This document shows, piece after piece, positions 26,001 to 34,251 of a DNA stretch of 64,000 nucleotides. Origin of the DNA: Kiloniella laminariae DSM 19542 (GTDB lineage Bacteria > Pseudomonadota > Alphaproteobacteria > Kiloniellales > Kiloniellaceae); contig NZ_KB893134.1 in assembly GCF_000374005.1 (NCBI RefSeq), positions 480,238 to 544,237 on the forward strand, written 5' to 3'. How positions within the stretch are numbered: position 1 is the stretch's first letter; every line of letters begins with the position of its first letter. The position numbers and the translations under genes are program-made. Under the pieces are notes generated by a model that saw nothing but the letters and a program-made list of their open reading frames with translations, searched no databases and was not told the DNA's origin.

Positions 26001-27572
26001 CGCCATGCCACTCCGGGTGTCACCCTGATTTCGCCACCGCCGCACCACGATATCTATTCGATCGAGGATCTGGCGCAGCTGATCTATGACCTGAAACAGA
26101 TCAATCCTGATGCCAAGGTTTGTGTTAAGCTGGTGGCTCGTTCCGGTATCGGGACAATTGCTGCAGGTGTGGCCAAGGCCAAGGCTGACGTTATTCTGAT
26201 CTCTGGCAATGTAGGCGGCACAGGCGCTTCTCCGCAGACATCTGTCAAGTTTGCCGGTATCCCCTGGGAGATCGGGCTGAGCGAAGTCCATCAGGTCCTG
26301 ACGCTGAACGGTCTGCGTAACAAGATCACCCTGCGGACCGATGGCGGTCTGAAAACTGGCCGGGATATTGTCATCGCCGCCCTGCTCGGGGCTGAGGAAT
26401 ATGGTGTTGGTACGGCATCCCTGGTGGCCATGGGCTGTATTATGGTGCGCCAGTGCCATTCCAATACCTGCCCGGTCGGGGTCTGTACCCAGGATGACGA
26501 TCTGCGGGCCCGCTTTGCTGGTACCCCGGAAAAGGTGGTCAATCTTTTCAGCTTCATTGCCGAAGAGGTTCGGGAAATTCTGGCATCCCTTGGTTTCAAA
26601 ACCTTGAACGAGATTATCGGCCGTACTGATTTGCTCAAACAGGTGAGCCGTGGGGCGCCGCATCTTGATGACCTGGATCTCAACCCGCTTCTGGCACTGG
26701 CGGATGCAGGTGATTCCGAGCGGTATTGCACCGCCGTTGAGCGTAATCCCGTACCGGATTCACTCGATGCCCAGATCATCGAAGATGCGAAACCGTTTTT
26801 TGATGTCGGTGAAAAGATGCAGCTGCTCTATAACGTGCGCAATACTCACCGGGCGGTCGGGACAAGACTGGCGTCAATGATTACGCGCCGTTTTGGTATG
26901 AAAGGGCTGCAGCCGGATCATATTACGGTGCGGATGCGCGGCTCGGCAGGCCAGTCCCTTGGAGCCTTTGCAGTTCAGGGGATGAAACTGGAAGTTTTTG
27001 GAGATGCCAACGACTATGTCGGCAAGGGGCTTTCTGGCGGTACGATTGTGGTGCGTCCTCTGGCTTCAAGCAAGCTACAGACCCAGGACAACACCATTAT
27101 CGGCAACACGGTTCTTTATGGTGCGACAGCGGGCAAGCTGCTTGCTGCAGGGCAGGCGGGCGAGCGTTTTGCGGTCCGGAACTCTGGTGCGGATGTGGTG
27201 GTTGAGGGCTGTGGCTCTAACGGTTGTGAGTACATGACGGGCGGAACCGCGGTTATCCTCGGGGATGTCGGTTTGAACTTTGGCGCTGGCATGTCCGGCG
27301 GGATGGCTTTTGTCTATGATCCCAACCGGTTGCTGCCGAAACGGATCAACAGTGATACGGTGATCTATCAGCAGATCGAAACCGAGCACTGGGAAGGAGT
27401 TCTTCTGGATCTGATGCGGGAGCACCAGCAAGAAACCGGATCGGTCTATACCGAACGGCTGTTGAATGACTGGCAGAGGATCAAGGGTGATTTCTGGCAG
27501 GTTATCCCAAAGGAAATGCTGGCACGTCTGGCGCATCCTGCTTCTGTTGAAACCGAACTGAAGACGGCCTGA
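23043..27572 (+). CDS. gltB: Glutamate synthase (NADPH) large subunit
   Basis: Alpha subunit of GOGAT: hydrolyses glutamine and adds the ammonia to 2-oxoglutarate to give glutamate. The 1509 residues have a 31-residue propeptide ending before the nucleophile Cys32 (EHSSCGVGLV), an N-terminal class II amidotransferase domain, a central domain, the FMN-binding synthase barrel (PGEGGQLPGFKV, GNVGGTGASPQTS) with the 3Fe-4S cysteines in CIMVRQCHSNTCPVGVC, and the C-terminal glycine-rich beta-helix. AGGAGAGAGTCC precedes the ATG. It is co-transcribed with gltD and ends in a strong terminator. Confidence 0.98.
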   Translation: MEKNDPIARWEQLAAHYEKNGLYNPEDEHSSCGVGLVAAIDGTPRRSVVEAGIDALKAVWHRGAVDADGKTGDGCGIHVEIPQDFFREHIERIGHKAKQGQLAIGMVFLPRTDFASQERCRVIVEREILNFGYSIYGWRQVPVNTSICGEKAGLNRPEIEQIMIANSAGVDDERFETDLYIIRRRIEAAAERDSIKDFYICSLSCRSIIYKGMVLAENLSDFYPDLLDERFVSSFAIFHQRFSTNTFPTWHLAQPFRVIAHNGEINTLRGNVNWMKSHECRIDHPKFGSHVEDLKPVIRPGSSDSAALDAVFELMIRSDRSLPMAKTLLVPEAWSKNDAVPQHHKELYAYCNAVMEPWDGPAAICAFSGPWALAGTDRNGLRPLRYAITNDGLLFAGSETGMVHIDISRIIEKGRLGPGQMIAVNFKEGRLYKDHEIKDRLAGQQPFGDWLKNIMVIEDLVKIHKYSQKPLNREELRRRQLAFGLTIEDMELILHPMVELAKEAVGSMGDDTPLAVLSDNVRPMHHFFRQNFSQVTNPPIDSLREKQVMSLITRLGNLGNVLDEEEGQVTILQLDSPVLTNSEFVALSKHMGRSVGVVDCTFDANGKPGNLRNALRRIRREAEEFVREGFEHVILTDETQSSERIAIPMILATGAVHTHLVAQKLRSFCSINVRSAECLDVHYFAVLIGVGATTVNAYLAEEAIADRHRRGLFGDLSFDDCMKRYTIAVDEGLLKIMGKMGISVISSYRGGYNFEALGLSRTLVDEFFPGMPSRISGIGMSGLEEKALELHNKAWGGDSIALPVGGFYRYRAGQELHAWEGQLIHTMQTAVTNGSYSLFKKYTKGLQERPPINLRDLLDFKRDAKGGLDVEDTESITSIRKRFITPAMSLGALSPEAHGTLNIAMNRIGAKSDSGEGGEVPERYVPKANGDNENSAIKQVASGRFGVTAEYLNKCREIEIKVAQGAKPGEGGQLPGFKVTELIARLRHATPGVTLISPPPHHDIYSIEDLAQLIYDLKQINPDAKVCVKLVARSGIGTIAAGVAKAKADVILISGNVGGTGASPQTSVKFAGIPWEIGLSEVHQVLTLNGLRNKITLRTDGGLKTGRDIVIAALLGAEEYGVGTASLVAMGCIMVRQCHSNTCPVGVCTQDDDLRARFAGTPEKVVNLFSFIAEEVREILASLGFKTLNEIIGRTDLLKQVSRGAPHLDDLDLNPLLALADAGDSERYCTAVERNPVPDSLDAQIIEDAKPFFDVGEKMQLLYNVRNTHRAVGTRLASMITRRFGMKGLQPDHITVRMRGSAGQSLGAFAVQGMKLEVFGDANDYVGKGLSGGTIVVRPLASSKLQTQDNTIIGNTVLYGATAGKLLAAGQAGERFAVRNSGADVVVEGCGSNGCEYMTGGTAVILGDVGLNFGAGMSGGMAFVYDPNRLLPKRINSDTVIYQQIETEHWEGVLLDLMREHQQETGSVYTERLLNDWQRIKGDFWQVIPKEMLARLAHPASVETELKTA

Positions 27573-27600
27573 CAAAAGAAGTCATAAAGATGGAGCGTAG

Positions 27601-27631
27601 AAAAGGGTCGGCTGTCCGGCCCTTTTCTTTT
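27601..27631 (+). terminator. Terminator after gltB
   Basis: AAAAGGGTCGG and CCGGCCCTTTT pair around a CTGT loop, followed by CTTTT. Confidence 0.85.
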
Positions 27632-27637
27632 GGGAGG

Positions 27638-28045
27638 TCAGGACTGGATTTCGGAAAGGTAGTTTTCAACTGCCTGGCAAAGCTTTGCGGGGATTTTTTC
27701 AGGGAGGTGAACCATCAATTCCTGAGCGCCAGATCGCTTGCCGCAGCCCGGGACGGGAGTAAAGCGTCCTTTATTGTCTGTAAATTCAAGTAGTCCTTCC
27801 CGAAAGCAGCGGTTCTGGGTTTCGCCTGTGACAGACATAGAGACGAAAGACAGACGCTGAAGATACTCTTCCGAGAATAGCAGCCAATGGAACCGTTCGG
27901 ATTTTTCTGCGGTATCGGGCAGGCTCAGGCGTTTGATTTCCAGAATATTTACTGTCTCATTCGATAGATGAAAGAGCACTTTAAAGCTTTGTTTGTTCAC
28001 GGTAAGACTCTGGCTATTGCAGTGGGTTTCAGCTGTGTTATTCAT
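27638..28045 (-). CDS. Uncharacterised protein, 135 residues
   Basis: I do not recognise this protein. It is a soluble polypeptide with five Cys residues and a central part that looks like alternating beta strands (FKVLFHLSNETVNILEIKRLSL, LSFVSMSVTGET). There is no signal peptide, membrane helix or catalytic motif. The ATG at 28045 is preferred to a TTG three codons upstream, though neither has a clear Shine-Dalgarno. It is convergent with gltB beyond that gene's terminator and divergent from the GST gene. The codon pattern and lack of a competing frame support a real gene. Confidence 0.6.
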   Translation of the reverse strand: MNNTAETHCNSQSLTVNKQSFKVLFHLSNETVNILEIKRLSLPDTAEKSERFHWLLFSEEYLQRLSFVSMSVTGETQNRCFREGLLEFTDNKGRFTPVPGCGKRSGAQELMVHLPEKIPAKLCQAVENYLSEIQS

Positions 28046-28150
28046 TCGCAACAAGAAGAGCGAATCGCTTGTCTAGAGTGCCTGTGTTCTTTTTGCTATC
28101 CGTATTTTCCGAGGTTTTCTCCTCGGGTTCGCAGGGTTATAGTCGCGGCA

Positions 28151-28822
28151 ATGAGAACACTTTATCATCTTCCACTCGATCCGGGCTGTCGCAAGGTTCG
28201 CATGCTCTTGCGCGAAAAGCAGCTGGAATGTGAGTTACATGCAGAAAAGATCTGGGAACGGCGGGATGAGTTCTTGAAACTTAACCCCGCGGGTGAGGTG
28301 CCTGTGCTGGTCGAAGAAGACGGCACTACCATCACCGGTGGCGCTCAGGTTGTTGCCGAATACCTTGAGGAAGCCTATCCGGAGAATCCTCTGCTGGGAG
28401 ACACACCGCTTTGCCGGGCGGAGGTTCGTCGACTGATTGCCTGGTTCGATCTGAAATTCTGGCGTGAAGTCACCGCGAATCTGGTCGAAGAGAAGATGCT
28501 CAAGCGCTTTCTCGGCCTGGGGCAGCCGAATTCTTCTGCGATCCGGGCAGGCCATGCAAATATCCACTATCATCTGGAATATATCGCTTGGCTGAGTGAC
28601 AGAAGAAACTGGCTTGCCGGAGAAGATTTTTCCCTCGCCGATATTACTGCGGCGTCTCATATTTCGGCGCTGGACTACATTGGTGATGTGCCCTGGCAAA
28701 TGCATCCGGGCGCCAAAGACTGGTATGCCCGGGTCAAGTCCCGTCCCTGTATGCGCGGGGTCCTCGGCGACACCATTGCCGGTGCGCCGCCAGTAAAACA
28801 CTACGCTGATCTGGATTTTTAG
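28151..28822 (+). CDS. Glutathione S-transferase family protein
   Basis: A 223-residue two-domain protein with an N-terminal thioredoxin-like fold (MRTLYHLPLDPGCRKVRMLL, cis-Pro in GEVPVLVEEDG, then a TITGG segment) and a C-terminal helical domain (NWLAGEDFSLADITAASHISALDY, the GST N-capping and hydrophobic staple region). Substrate is unknown. The frame is open 61 codons upstream, but those residues are Cys-rich and unlike GSTs, so this ATG is preferred. It is a single gene between a divergent uncharacterised gene and a convergent TPR gene. Confidence 0.9.
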   Translation: MRTLYHLPLDPGCRKVRMLLREKQLECELHAEKIWERRDEFLKLNPAGEVPVLVEEDGTTITGGAQVVAEYLEEAYPENPLLGDTPLCRAEVRRLIAWFDLKFWREVTANLVEEKMLKRFLGLGQPNSSAIRAGHANIHYHLEYIAWLSDRRNWLAGEDFSLADITAASHISALDYIGDVPWQMHPGAKDWYARVKSRPCMRGVLGDTIAGAPPVKHYADLDF

Positions 28823-28874
28823 GCAGAGCGGGGCTGACCAGATCAACTCCGCTCTTGATCAGAAAAATTCTGAA

Positions 28875-29660
28875 TCAGTTCACGGTTACATCCAGCTTTT
28901 CAAGGTTGAGCTGAGCCGCATCGGCCGCGGGGGTGCCAAGAGCCTTGTTGACGATTCGGAGCCAGTCTTCCCTGGCACCGGCATCATCACCCTTGAGGCG
29001 TCGCAAAATTCCACGCTCAAGCAAAGCTTCCATGTTATCGGGGTTCAGGGACAGGGCTTTTTCTGCGTCTGTCATCGCGTCGGCATCATTACCGAGAAAA
29101 CGTTTGGCCGAGGCGCGGAGAACGAGCACATCGTCGCGTTCCGGTTCAAGGCTATGGGCCACTTCAAGATCAATCAGAGCCTCGTCAAAGCGGCCCTGTT
29201 CTGCAAGAATTTCGGCGCGGTCGATATAATAATCTGTGCCGTCGGGATAGATCGTTATTGCCGTGCTCTGGACGGCAAAGGCCCGGTCAAGATCGCCATG
29301 ACTGTACCAGGCACGACCCGCCTGATGCAGCAGCTGTGACTTGAGCAGGAGATCGTTGCTTTTCATGTCCTGCGCGAGTTTTTCCAGACGGGTTGCGGCA
29401 GCATCATAAATCTTGAGCGCATAGAGTGCCTGGGTCGCACAGTGTTCTGCTGCATAACCACCGCCCTGTGACGCCCAGCTTAGGGCAGCCTCGAAGGCGG
29501 AATCCGGTCGGCTCTCAACCAGTCTGAGGCAGGCTTCATACTGTTCTTCGTGGTTGATCGGGGCTTTCTGCTCTGCTGCCGAGGCACCTGAAGCTATTGC
29601 AATGGTTGTCAGAAACAGAACAAGGCTTGTTGAAATCCGGTTTTTTGTCATCATGGGCAT
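28875..29660 (-). CDS. Exported tetratricopeptide-repeat protein
   Basis: About 261 residues. An N-terminal signal peptide (TSLVLFLTTIAIASGASA) is followed by at least five TPR-like helical hairpins (for example GRFDEALIDLEVAHSLEP and NDADAMTDAEKALSLNPDN), suggesting a periplasmic protein-protein interaction scaffold. Several Met codons cluster at the start (29660, 29654, 29651), and the frame could extend 12 codons more. The partner is unknown. It is convergent with the GST gene and divergent from the SDR gene at 29755. Confidence 0.82.
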   Translation of the reverse strand: MPMMTKNRISTSLVLFLTTIAIASGASAAEQKAPINHEEQYEACLRLVESRPDSAFEAALSWASQGGGYAAEHCATQALYALKIYDAAATRLEKLAQDMKSNDLLLKSQLLHQAGRAWYSHGDLDRAFAVQSTAITIYPDGTDYYIDRAEILAEQGRFDEALIDLEVAHSLEPERDDVLVLRASAKRFLGNDADAMTDAEKALSLNPDNMEALLERGILRRLKGDDAGAREDWLRIVNKALGTPAADAAQLNLEKLDVTVN

Positions 29661-29754
29661 ATTTGGCTCATAGAACGTGATTTTGGCAAGGGGCACTTTT
29701 TTATTTCTGCGCGGAGCCTATAGTGTGATTCAGGCAATTTCGAGATCGACTTTT

Positions 29755-30642
29755 ATGACAGAGACAAACAAGCATCTTTTCTGCTTCGGCCTAGGCTATT
29801 CTGCCCTGGTTTTTGCCCGCAGGCTTTTGGCAAGGGGATGGAAGGTGTCCGGCACGGTTCGCCCCGGAGCAGATAAGGACCGGGGCAAGATCGACAGCCT
29901 GCAGGCTGAAGGGATCACGGTCTGGCCTTTCGACCGGGAAGCGGTGATATCAAACGTGGATAAGGCATTAGAGGGCGTTACACATATCCTTACTTCCGTG
30001 CCGCCGGATGCTGAAGGTGATACCGTGTTTGATCACCATGCAACGGATATTCTGGCTTGTAAGAGTCTGAGCTGGTTTGGGTATCTCTCAACAACCGGTG
30101 TCTACGGGAACCGGGATGGCGGCCTTGTTCATGAAGAGGATTCTCTGCACCCCAGCAGCACCCGGAGCCAACGCCGGGCAAAGGCAGAGTTGCAGTGGCA
30201 GCAGCTTTTTCATGATGAAAATCTGCCGCTGCAGATCTTCAGGTTGGCCGGGATATACGGACCCGGACGTAGCCCGCTGGAGGGTTTGAGAAGTGGCAGG
30301 GTGAAGCAGCGTATCAATAAACCGGGCCATATTTTCAGCCGGATTCATGTGGAAGATATCGCTAACGTGCTTGAGGCCTCTCTGGAGAAACCGGATCCTG
30401 GTCGAATTTATAATGTTTGTGATAATGTTCCGGAAGAACCCTGGCGGGTGACCACCCGGGCCTGCGAGTTGATCGGGATCACTCCTCCCCCGCTGGTTGC
30501 TTTTGAAGAAGCCGAAATGACCCCGATGGCCCGATCATTCTGGCTGGATAACAAGCGGGTTGATAACAGCCGCATACTCCATGAACTGGGGGTTGTTCTC
30601 CAGTACCCGGATTATGAGACTGGGCTGCAGAGTCTCTTGTAG
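29755..30642 (+). CDS. NAD(P)-binding SDR/epimerase-like protein (YeeZ type)
   Basis: A 295-residue protein with a Rossmann fold (FCFGLGYSALVFARRLLARGW), the YLSTTGVYGNRDG segment typical of YeeZ-like atypical SDRs, and the FRLAGIYGPGRSPLE motif. The usual SDR Tyr-x-x-x-Lys is not evident, so redox or epimerase chemistry is uncertain. The chosen ATG begins the conserved part; a 26-codon upstream extension overlaps the promoter region of the divergent TPR gene. It is convergent with the cupin gene at only 16 bases. Confidence 0.85.
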   Translation: MTETNKHLFCFGLGYSALVFARRLLARGWKVSGTVRPGADKDRGKIDSLQAEGITVWPFDREAVISNVDKALEGVTHILTSVPPDAEGDTVFDHHATDILACKSLSWFGYLSTTGVYGNRDGGLVHEEDSLHPSSTRSQRRAKAELQWQQLFHDENLPLQIFRLAGIYGPGRSPLEGLRSGRVKQRINKPGHIFSRIHVEDIANVLEASLEKPDPGRIYNVCDNVPEEPWRVTTRACELIGITPPPLVAFEEAEMTPMARSFWLDNKRVDNSRILHELGVVLQYPDYETGLQSLL

Positions 30643-30658
30643 GCAGATTCAGCCTTGC

Positions 30659-31030
30659 TCAGGCGAGCTGATCTTCGATACTGCGGGTGCGTTCGGAAAC
30701 CACATCCCCGGTATGGGCGGTGCTGACAGGTTCAATTAGCATGATCCAGCACTCTTCTGCCGCGACAGGATTGTGGAGAACGCCCTTGGGGACCACATGC
30801 ATGTCGCCTTCTTCAAGGGACACAGCCCTGTTTTCGTACTGCATCACCAGACTTCCCTTCATGATATAAAAGAGCTCGTCCTCGTTATCATGTTTATGCC
30901 AGACAAATTCCCCCTTGAGTTTGGCAATCTTGACGTACTGGTCATTGACCTGGGCAAGGACTCTGGGGGACCAGTGTTCACTAATTTGATCGAAGTGCGT
31001 GGAGGGGTTGGTTACTTCAGCAAGTTTCAT
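30659..31030 (-). CDS. Small cupin-domain protein
   Basis: A 123-residue single-cupin beta-barrel. Motif 1 is in FVWHKHDNEDELFYIMKGS (His, His and Glu as metal ligands) and motif 2 in VVPKGVLHNPVAAEE (His ligand), so a metal site is likely intact. Substrate is unknown. It follows azlD by 36 bases and is the last gene of the minus-strand series MarR-GNAT, azlC, azlD, cupin, which suggests a role in metabolising or sensing the compound those genes handle. Confidence 0.88.
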   Translation of the reverse strand: MKLAEVTNPSTHFDQISEHWSPRVLAQVNDQYVKIAKLKGEFVWHKHDNEDELFYIMKGSLVMQYENRAVSLEEGDMHVVPKGVLHNPVAAEECWIMLIEPVSTAHTGDVVSERTRSIEDQLA

Positions 31031-31066
31031 CTGGATTTCCTTATCATAACAAGAGGTCTCGAAGAT

Positions 31067-31384
31067 TCAGAGTAGCCATTTGAAGAGGCCAAAGGCCAGC
31101 ATGCCGACGATGATTGTGGTCAGGAGATCCTTGCGGACCAAGCCTGTGATCACAGCAACGACAGCAGCAAGAAGTGCCGGGTTCTCAAGGTTGAATTCAA
31201 TAGCGTTGCTGTTGGGAATAAGCACGGCTGGAAAGATAATGGCCGTGAGGACGGCGGGGGGAACAAAATTCAAACCAGCCTTGGCCCAGCCTGGAAAGGA
31301 GAAATGTCCCGCAGAGGCAAGCAGTATATAGCGGATACCAAAAGTTACGGCGGCCATTCCGGCGATCATGAGGATTTCAGTCAT
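31067..31384 (-). CDS. azlD: AzlD-type branched-chain amino acid export subunit
   Basis: A 105-residue inner-membrane protein with three to four hydrophobic helices (MIAGMAAVTFGIRYILLA, FVPPAVLTAIIFPAVLI, LLAAVVAVITGLVRKDL, TTIIVGMLAFGLF). It matches the AzlD family, the small partner of AzlC in exporters of branched-chain amino acids or related compounds (YgaZH, BrnFE). Its start overlaps the azlC stop by four bases, indicating translational coupling. Confidence 0.9.
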   Translation of the reverse strand: MTEILMIAGMAAVTFGIRYILLASAGHFSFPGWAKAGLNFVPPAVLTAIIFPAVLIPNSNAIEFNLENPALLAAVVAVITGLVRKDLLTTIIVGMLAFGLFKWLL

Positions 31385-32223
31385 TTGTTTTCCTCTTTTG
31401 TTTGCATTCCTGCTGTATCTGTCTCTTTTGATCTCGCGGTTTCCTTTTTTCTGCGGCTGGCAAGGTGAAAGGAAAGTCCGACGGCAATTGCCGAAATGGC
31501 AGAAACCATCAGGCCGAGCTTATGCGGCAGATCAGCGGTTCCCAATGACATGGCCCCGGCGACCAGCACACAGGCCAGCATGGGGCGTGTGGTGAGGTAC
31601 GGTAAAACCATGCCGATGAAGGTCGCGGACATGGCAAAGTCCAGGCCCCAGCTGTTCATTTGGGGGAAAAGTTCGCCCAAGGTAATGCCAATAACAGTGC
31701 AGAGAATCCAGTTGCCATACATGGTCAGAAAAGAGCCGAGATAAAACCACTGCAGGGAACCAAGGCGCCAGTTCTCGTCTGATTTCCGGATCTTGTCGGC
31801 CAGAATGGCGAAACTTTCATCGGTCAGGCCAAAAGCAATAACAGCACGCCAGGGGCCGGGCAGATGCTTGACGTCATCAACGATTGCTGCGGAATAGAGC
31901 AGGTGGCGCAGGTTCACGATAAATGTCGTTGCGATAATGATCAGAGGCCCTGTTCCGGCGCTGAGCAAGCCAAGGGCAATGAACTGGGACGAGCCGGCAA
32001 AAACAAAAACTGACATGGCAATTGCCCCAAGCGAAGAGAGGCCACTTTGTTCAGCCAGGGTGCCAAAGATGATGCCAAAAGGGATCGCACCAACAATCAT
32101 CGGGATTGTGGCGCGACTTCCGGCAAAAACCTCTTTGAGGCGGTTTGGGCAACTTTGGCTTGTCCCGGTGCTGGCAAGGATTGTCGGAGAGGTACAGGCA
32201 CCCGGATCATGCAGGTTTGTCAT
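31381..32223 (-). CDS. azlC: AzlC-family branched-chain amino acid exporter subunit
   Basis: A 280-residue inner-membrane protein of the AzlC/YgaZ family (GAIPFGIIFGTLAEQSGLS, IVNLRHLLYSAAI, FGLTDESFAIL), with about seven hydrophobic segments. With AzlD it forms an efflux permease. An N-terminal polar stretch of ~35 residues precedes the first helix, and the C-terminus is charged. It starts 36 bases after the MarR-GNAT gene and overlaps azlD, so the three are likely one transcript. The real substrate is not deducible from sequence. Confidence 0.92.
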   Translation of the reverse strand: MTNLHDPGACTSPTILASTGTSQSCPNRLKEVFAGSRATIPMIVGAIPFGIIFGTLAEQSGLSSLGAIAMSVFVFAGSSQFIALGLLSAGTGPLIIIATTFIVNLRHLLYSAAIVDDVKHLPGPWRAVIAFGLTDESFAILADKIRKSDENWRLGSLQWFYLGSFLTMYGNWILCTVIGITLGELFPQMNSWGLDFAMSATFIGMVLPYLTTRPMLACVLVAGAMSLGTADLPHKLGLMVSAISAIAVGLSFHLASRRKKETARSKETDTAGMQTKEENK

Positions 32224-32259
32224 GTCATATTTCTCGTTGGGTCTTGAATTGTATCAGAG

Positions 32260-33222
32260 CTAAAGGGTTAGGATCATGTAGATATCAGAGCGTTCGTATT
32301 CAGATTTCCCCAGGGGGTGTGCAGTTTCACAGAAGCCGAGTTTTCGATAGAGTTTCTGGGCATGGAGCAGTTTCCTGTTGCTTTCGAGGAAGACCTGTTT
32401 CGCCCCAAGTCGTCTGGCTTCGGCCAAAGTTTCCAGCATCAGCCGACGCCCTATTCCTTTTGACTGGGCAGAAGGCGTGACACCTGTTTTCGAGATTTCA
32501 AAAAGATCGTCACTGACCCGGGCCAAGGCGCAGGTGCCAACAGGAACGCCATTGATCAGGGCAAAGAAAATGGAGCCGCCACGAGAGAGGTAATAGCCCC
32601 CCGGATTGCCAAGAGACTCTTTATCGCGCTCGGCCTGCTGGTCGGGAAAGTAGTAATCTAGCCATTCCTGATTTAACAGCTTGAAGGCCTCGGCGTACTT
32701 CTGGTCCCAGTTGACAATGGTTATCTCGCCGTTAAGCCGGGGGTCATTGAGCCTCTCGAGGACCTGTTGACTGAGGGGTATTTCTCTCAGGCGTTCTTCA
32801 ATTGTCAGAATATGTCCGGTCAAGGTCGCAGCCTCTATGCCCTCCTGCAGTTGATCTACTGCCTTGCTCAATTCTGCCCAGACGGGCTTGAGTTTGGGCA
32901 AGAGGCTTTTTGACTGCGCTGTGAGGGACAGTTTCTGGGTGCGCTCGTCTTCAGGGTCGGGCGTTTTAGTGATCCAGCCTTCCCGGATCATTTTCTGTGC
33001 CATCTTGCTGACCGCGGGATGGCTGACACATAAAGCTTCGGATGCATCTGTAACCGATACGGCCCCCTGTCGGAACAAGAGATAAAACAGCGGGAAGTGG
33101 CTTGGCTGTAAAGAAATTCCCGCTTTGTCATAGATTGTCGTGACCTCTTGAAACAATTGATCACTCAGTCTTTTCAAGCGACTGCCAAGGGAAAGGCTGC
33201 CAAAAGATGCCATGGTGTCCAT
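32260..33222 (-). CDS. MarR-family regulator fused to a GNAT N-acetyltransferase
   Basis: About 320 residues in two parts. Residues ~10-140 are a MarR winged helix (QPSHFPLFYLLFRQGAVSV, SHPAVSKMAQKMIREGW, wing PDPEDERTQKLSLT). Residues ~175-320 are a GNAT domain, with acetyl-CoA loop AQSKGIGRRLMLETLAEARR and the terminal LYRKLGFCETA. MarR-GNAT fusions are a known architecture. A longer reading from TTG 33252 would begin inside the palindromic operator, so ATG 33222 is preferred. It heads the azlC-azlD-cupin series and probably controls it and itself. Confidence 0.9.
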   Translation of the reverse strand: MDTMASFGSLSLGSRLKRLSDQLFQEVTTIYDKAGISLQPSHFPLFYLLFRQGAVSVTDASEALCVSHPAVSKMAQKMIREGWITKTPDPEDERTQKLSLTAQSKSLLPKLKPVWAELSKAVDQLQEGIEAATLTGHILTIEERLREIPLSQQVLERLNDPRLNGEITIVNWDQKYAEAFKLLNQEWLDYYFPDQQAERDKESLGNPGGYYLSRGGSIFFALINGVPVGTCALARVSDDLFEISKTGVTPSAQSKGIGRRLMLETLAEARRLGAKQVFLESNRKLLHAQKLYRKLGFCETAHPLGKSEYERSDIYMILTL

Positions 33223-33239
33223 GCAGGTTATCAATCCCG

Positions 33240-33285
33240 AATCCAAAACCAATTACGTAACTGATTACATAACTGGTTTTGGATT
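33240..33285. promoter_or_regulatory. Compound operator upstream of the MarR-GNAT gene
   Basis: Perfect 12-bp arms AATCCAAAACCA (33240-33251) and TGGTTTTGGATT (33274-33285) enclose two direct repeats, TTACGTAACTG (33253-33263) and TTACATAACTG (33265-33275). The first contains the palindrome TTACGTAA. The site lies 18 bases upstream of the MarR-GNAT ATG, where an autoregulatory MarR operator is expected. Confidence 0.65.
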
Positions 33286-33414
33286 GATAAAATGGCAAGG
33301 CAAAAAATGAATCGAGAACGGGTTCCCGTTATCGAAAACGCGGTCCGGAATTTTGTTCAGGCTGAGTGAGCACAGGCCCGACGATCAAGAGTAGCGGGAT
33401 TGCTCGTTGAACGA

Positions 33415-34221
33415 TCAGAATTTCTGGTGGCTGATTTCCTTGACCACTTTGAACAGGCGCTGGAGATCTTCAGGTGTGGAGAGGCGGTGATCGCCGTTTT
33501 TCACCAAAATCACCTCGATATCATCACTTTGCAGTGATTCTGATATTCGTGTTGCTGTTATCCAGGGAACATCGAGATCCTCAATTCCCTGAATAAGCCT
33601 GACGGGACAGGAAATTTTCTGCTTTTGTCTTAAAAGCAGATGCTTGCGCCCTTCCTCAATCAGCTGGAGTGTAAGGGGATAAGGTGCATCCCCGTAGTCA
33701 CTGGGCTGGTGGTAAACACCTTCCTGCAGCAGTGTTGCCTGAATCTCCGGTGAAAATTTTTGCCACATGAGATCTTCGGTAAAGTCTGGAGCAGCAGCTA
33801 TTCCAACAAGACCTTTGATCCGTTCCTGTCTTTGTAAGGCGACGTTCAGCATGATCCAGCCACCCATGGAGGAGCCGATCAGGATCTGGGGTCCTTTGGT
33901 GAGTTGATCTACAACGGCCAAGGCATCCTGGCTCCATTGTCCAATGGTGCCGTCTTTAAAGAGGCCGGAAGATTGCCCATGGCCGGAATAGTCAAACCGC
34001 AGGAAGCTCTGTCGCCTGTCGCGGGCGAAATTCTCCAGTGCGACAGCTTTCGTGCCGGTCATGTCAGACATGAAACCGCCAAGAAACACAAGTCCGGGTA
34101 AATCCTTATCGCCTTCTGTCTTTATATAGGCTATACGCTGCCCATCAGGGCGTTCGAGAAATGCTGGTGGCTGGGTGCTGGACACTGTATTTTGAGCGGG
34201 CGTTATGATTTTGTCAGACAT
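33415..34221 (-). CDS. Alpha/beta hydrolase
   Basis: A 268-residue serine hydrolase of the ABHD10-like group. The nucleophile elbow is GSSMGGW, an Asp occurs in EDLDVPWITA, and the catalytic His in NGDHRLSTPED near the C-terminus. The N-terminal half has the LVFLGGFMSDMTGTKAVALE and FDYSGHGQSSG segments typical of this subgroup. Human ABHD10 is a thioesterase/depalmitoylase; the substrate here is unknown. AGGAG lies before the ATG. It is divergent from the glycosyltransferase gene by only 30 bases. Confidence 0.88.
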   Translation of the reverse strand: MSDKIITPAQNTVSSTQPPAFLERPDGQRIAYIKTEGDKDLPGLVFLGGFMSDMTGTKAVALENFARDRRQSFLRFDYSGHGQSSGLFKDGTIGQWSQDALAVVDQLTKGPQILIGSSMGGWIMLNVALQRQERIKGLVGIAAAPDFTEDLMWQKFSPEIQATLLQEGVYHQPSDYGDAPYPLTLQLIEEGRKHLLLRQKQKISCPVRLIQGIEDLDVPWITATRISESLQSDDIEVILVKNGDHRLSTPEDLQRLFKVVKEISHQKF

Positions 34222-34251
34222 AAATAAAACAGGACTCCTGAAGTAACCGTT

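Noticed and set aside
25674..26663. 329-codon minus-strand frame opposite gltB (a similar one lies at 23955-25019)
   Set aside because: These are antisense shadows of the highly conserved gltB coding sequence, with no ribosome site or domain.
33223..33252. Longer MarR-GNAT reading starting at TTG 33252
   Set aside because: It would place the first codons inside the palindromic operator; ATG 33222 fits the MarR family start.
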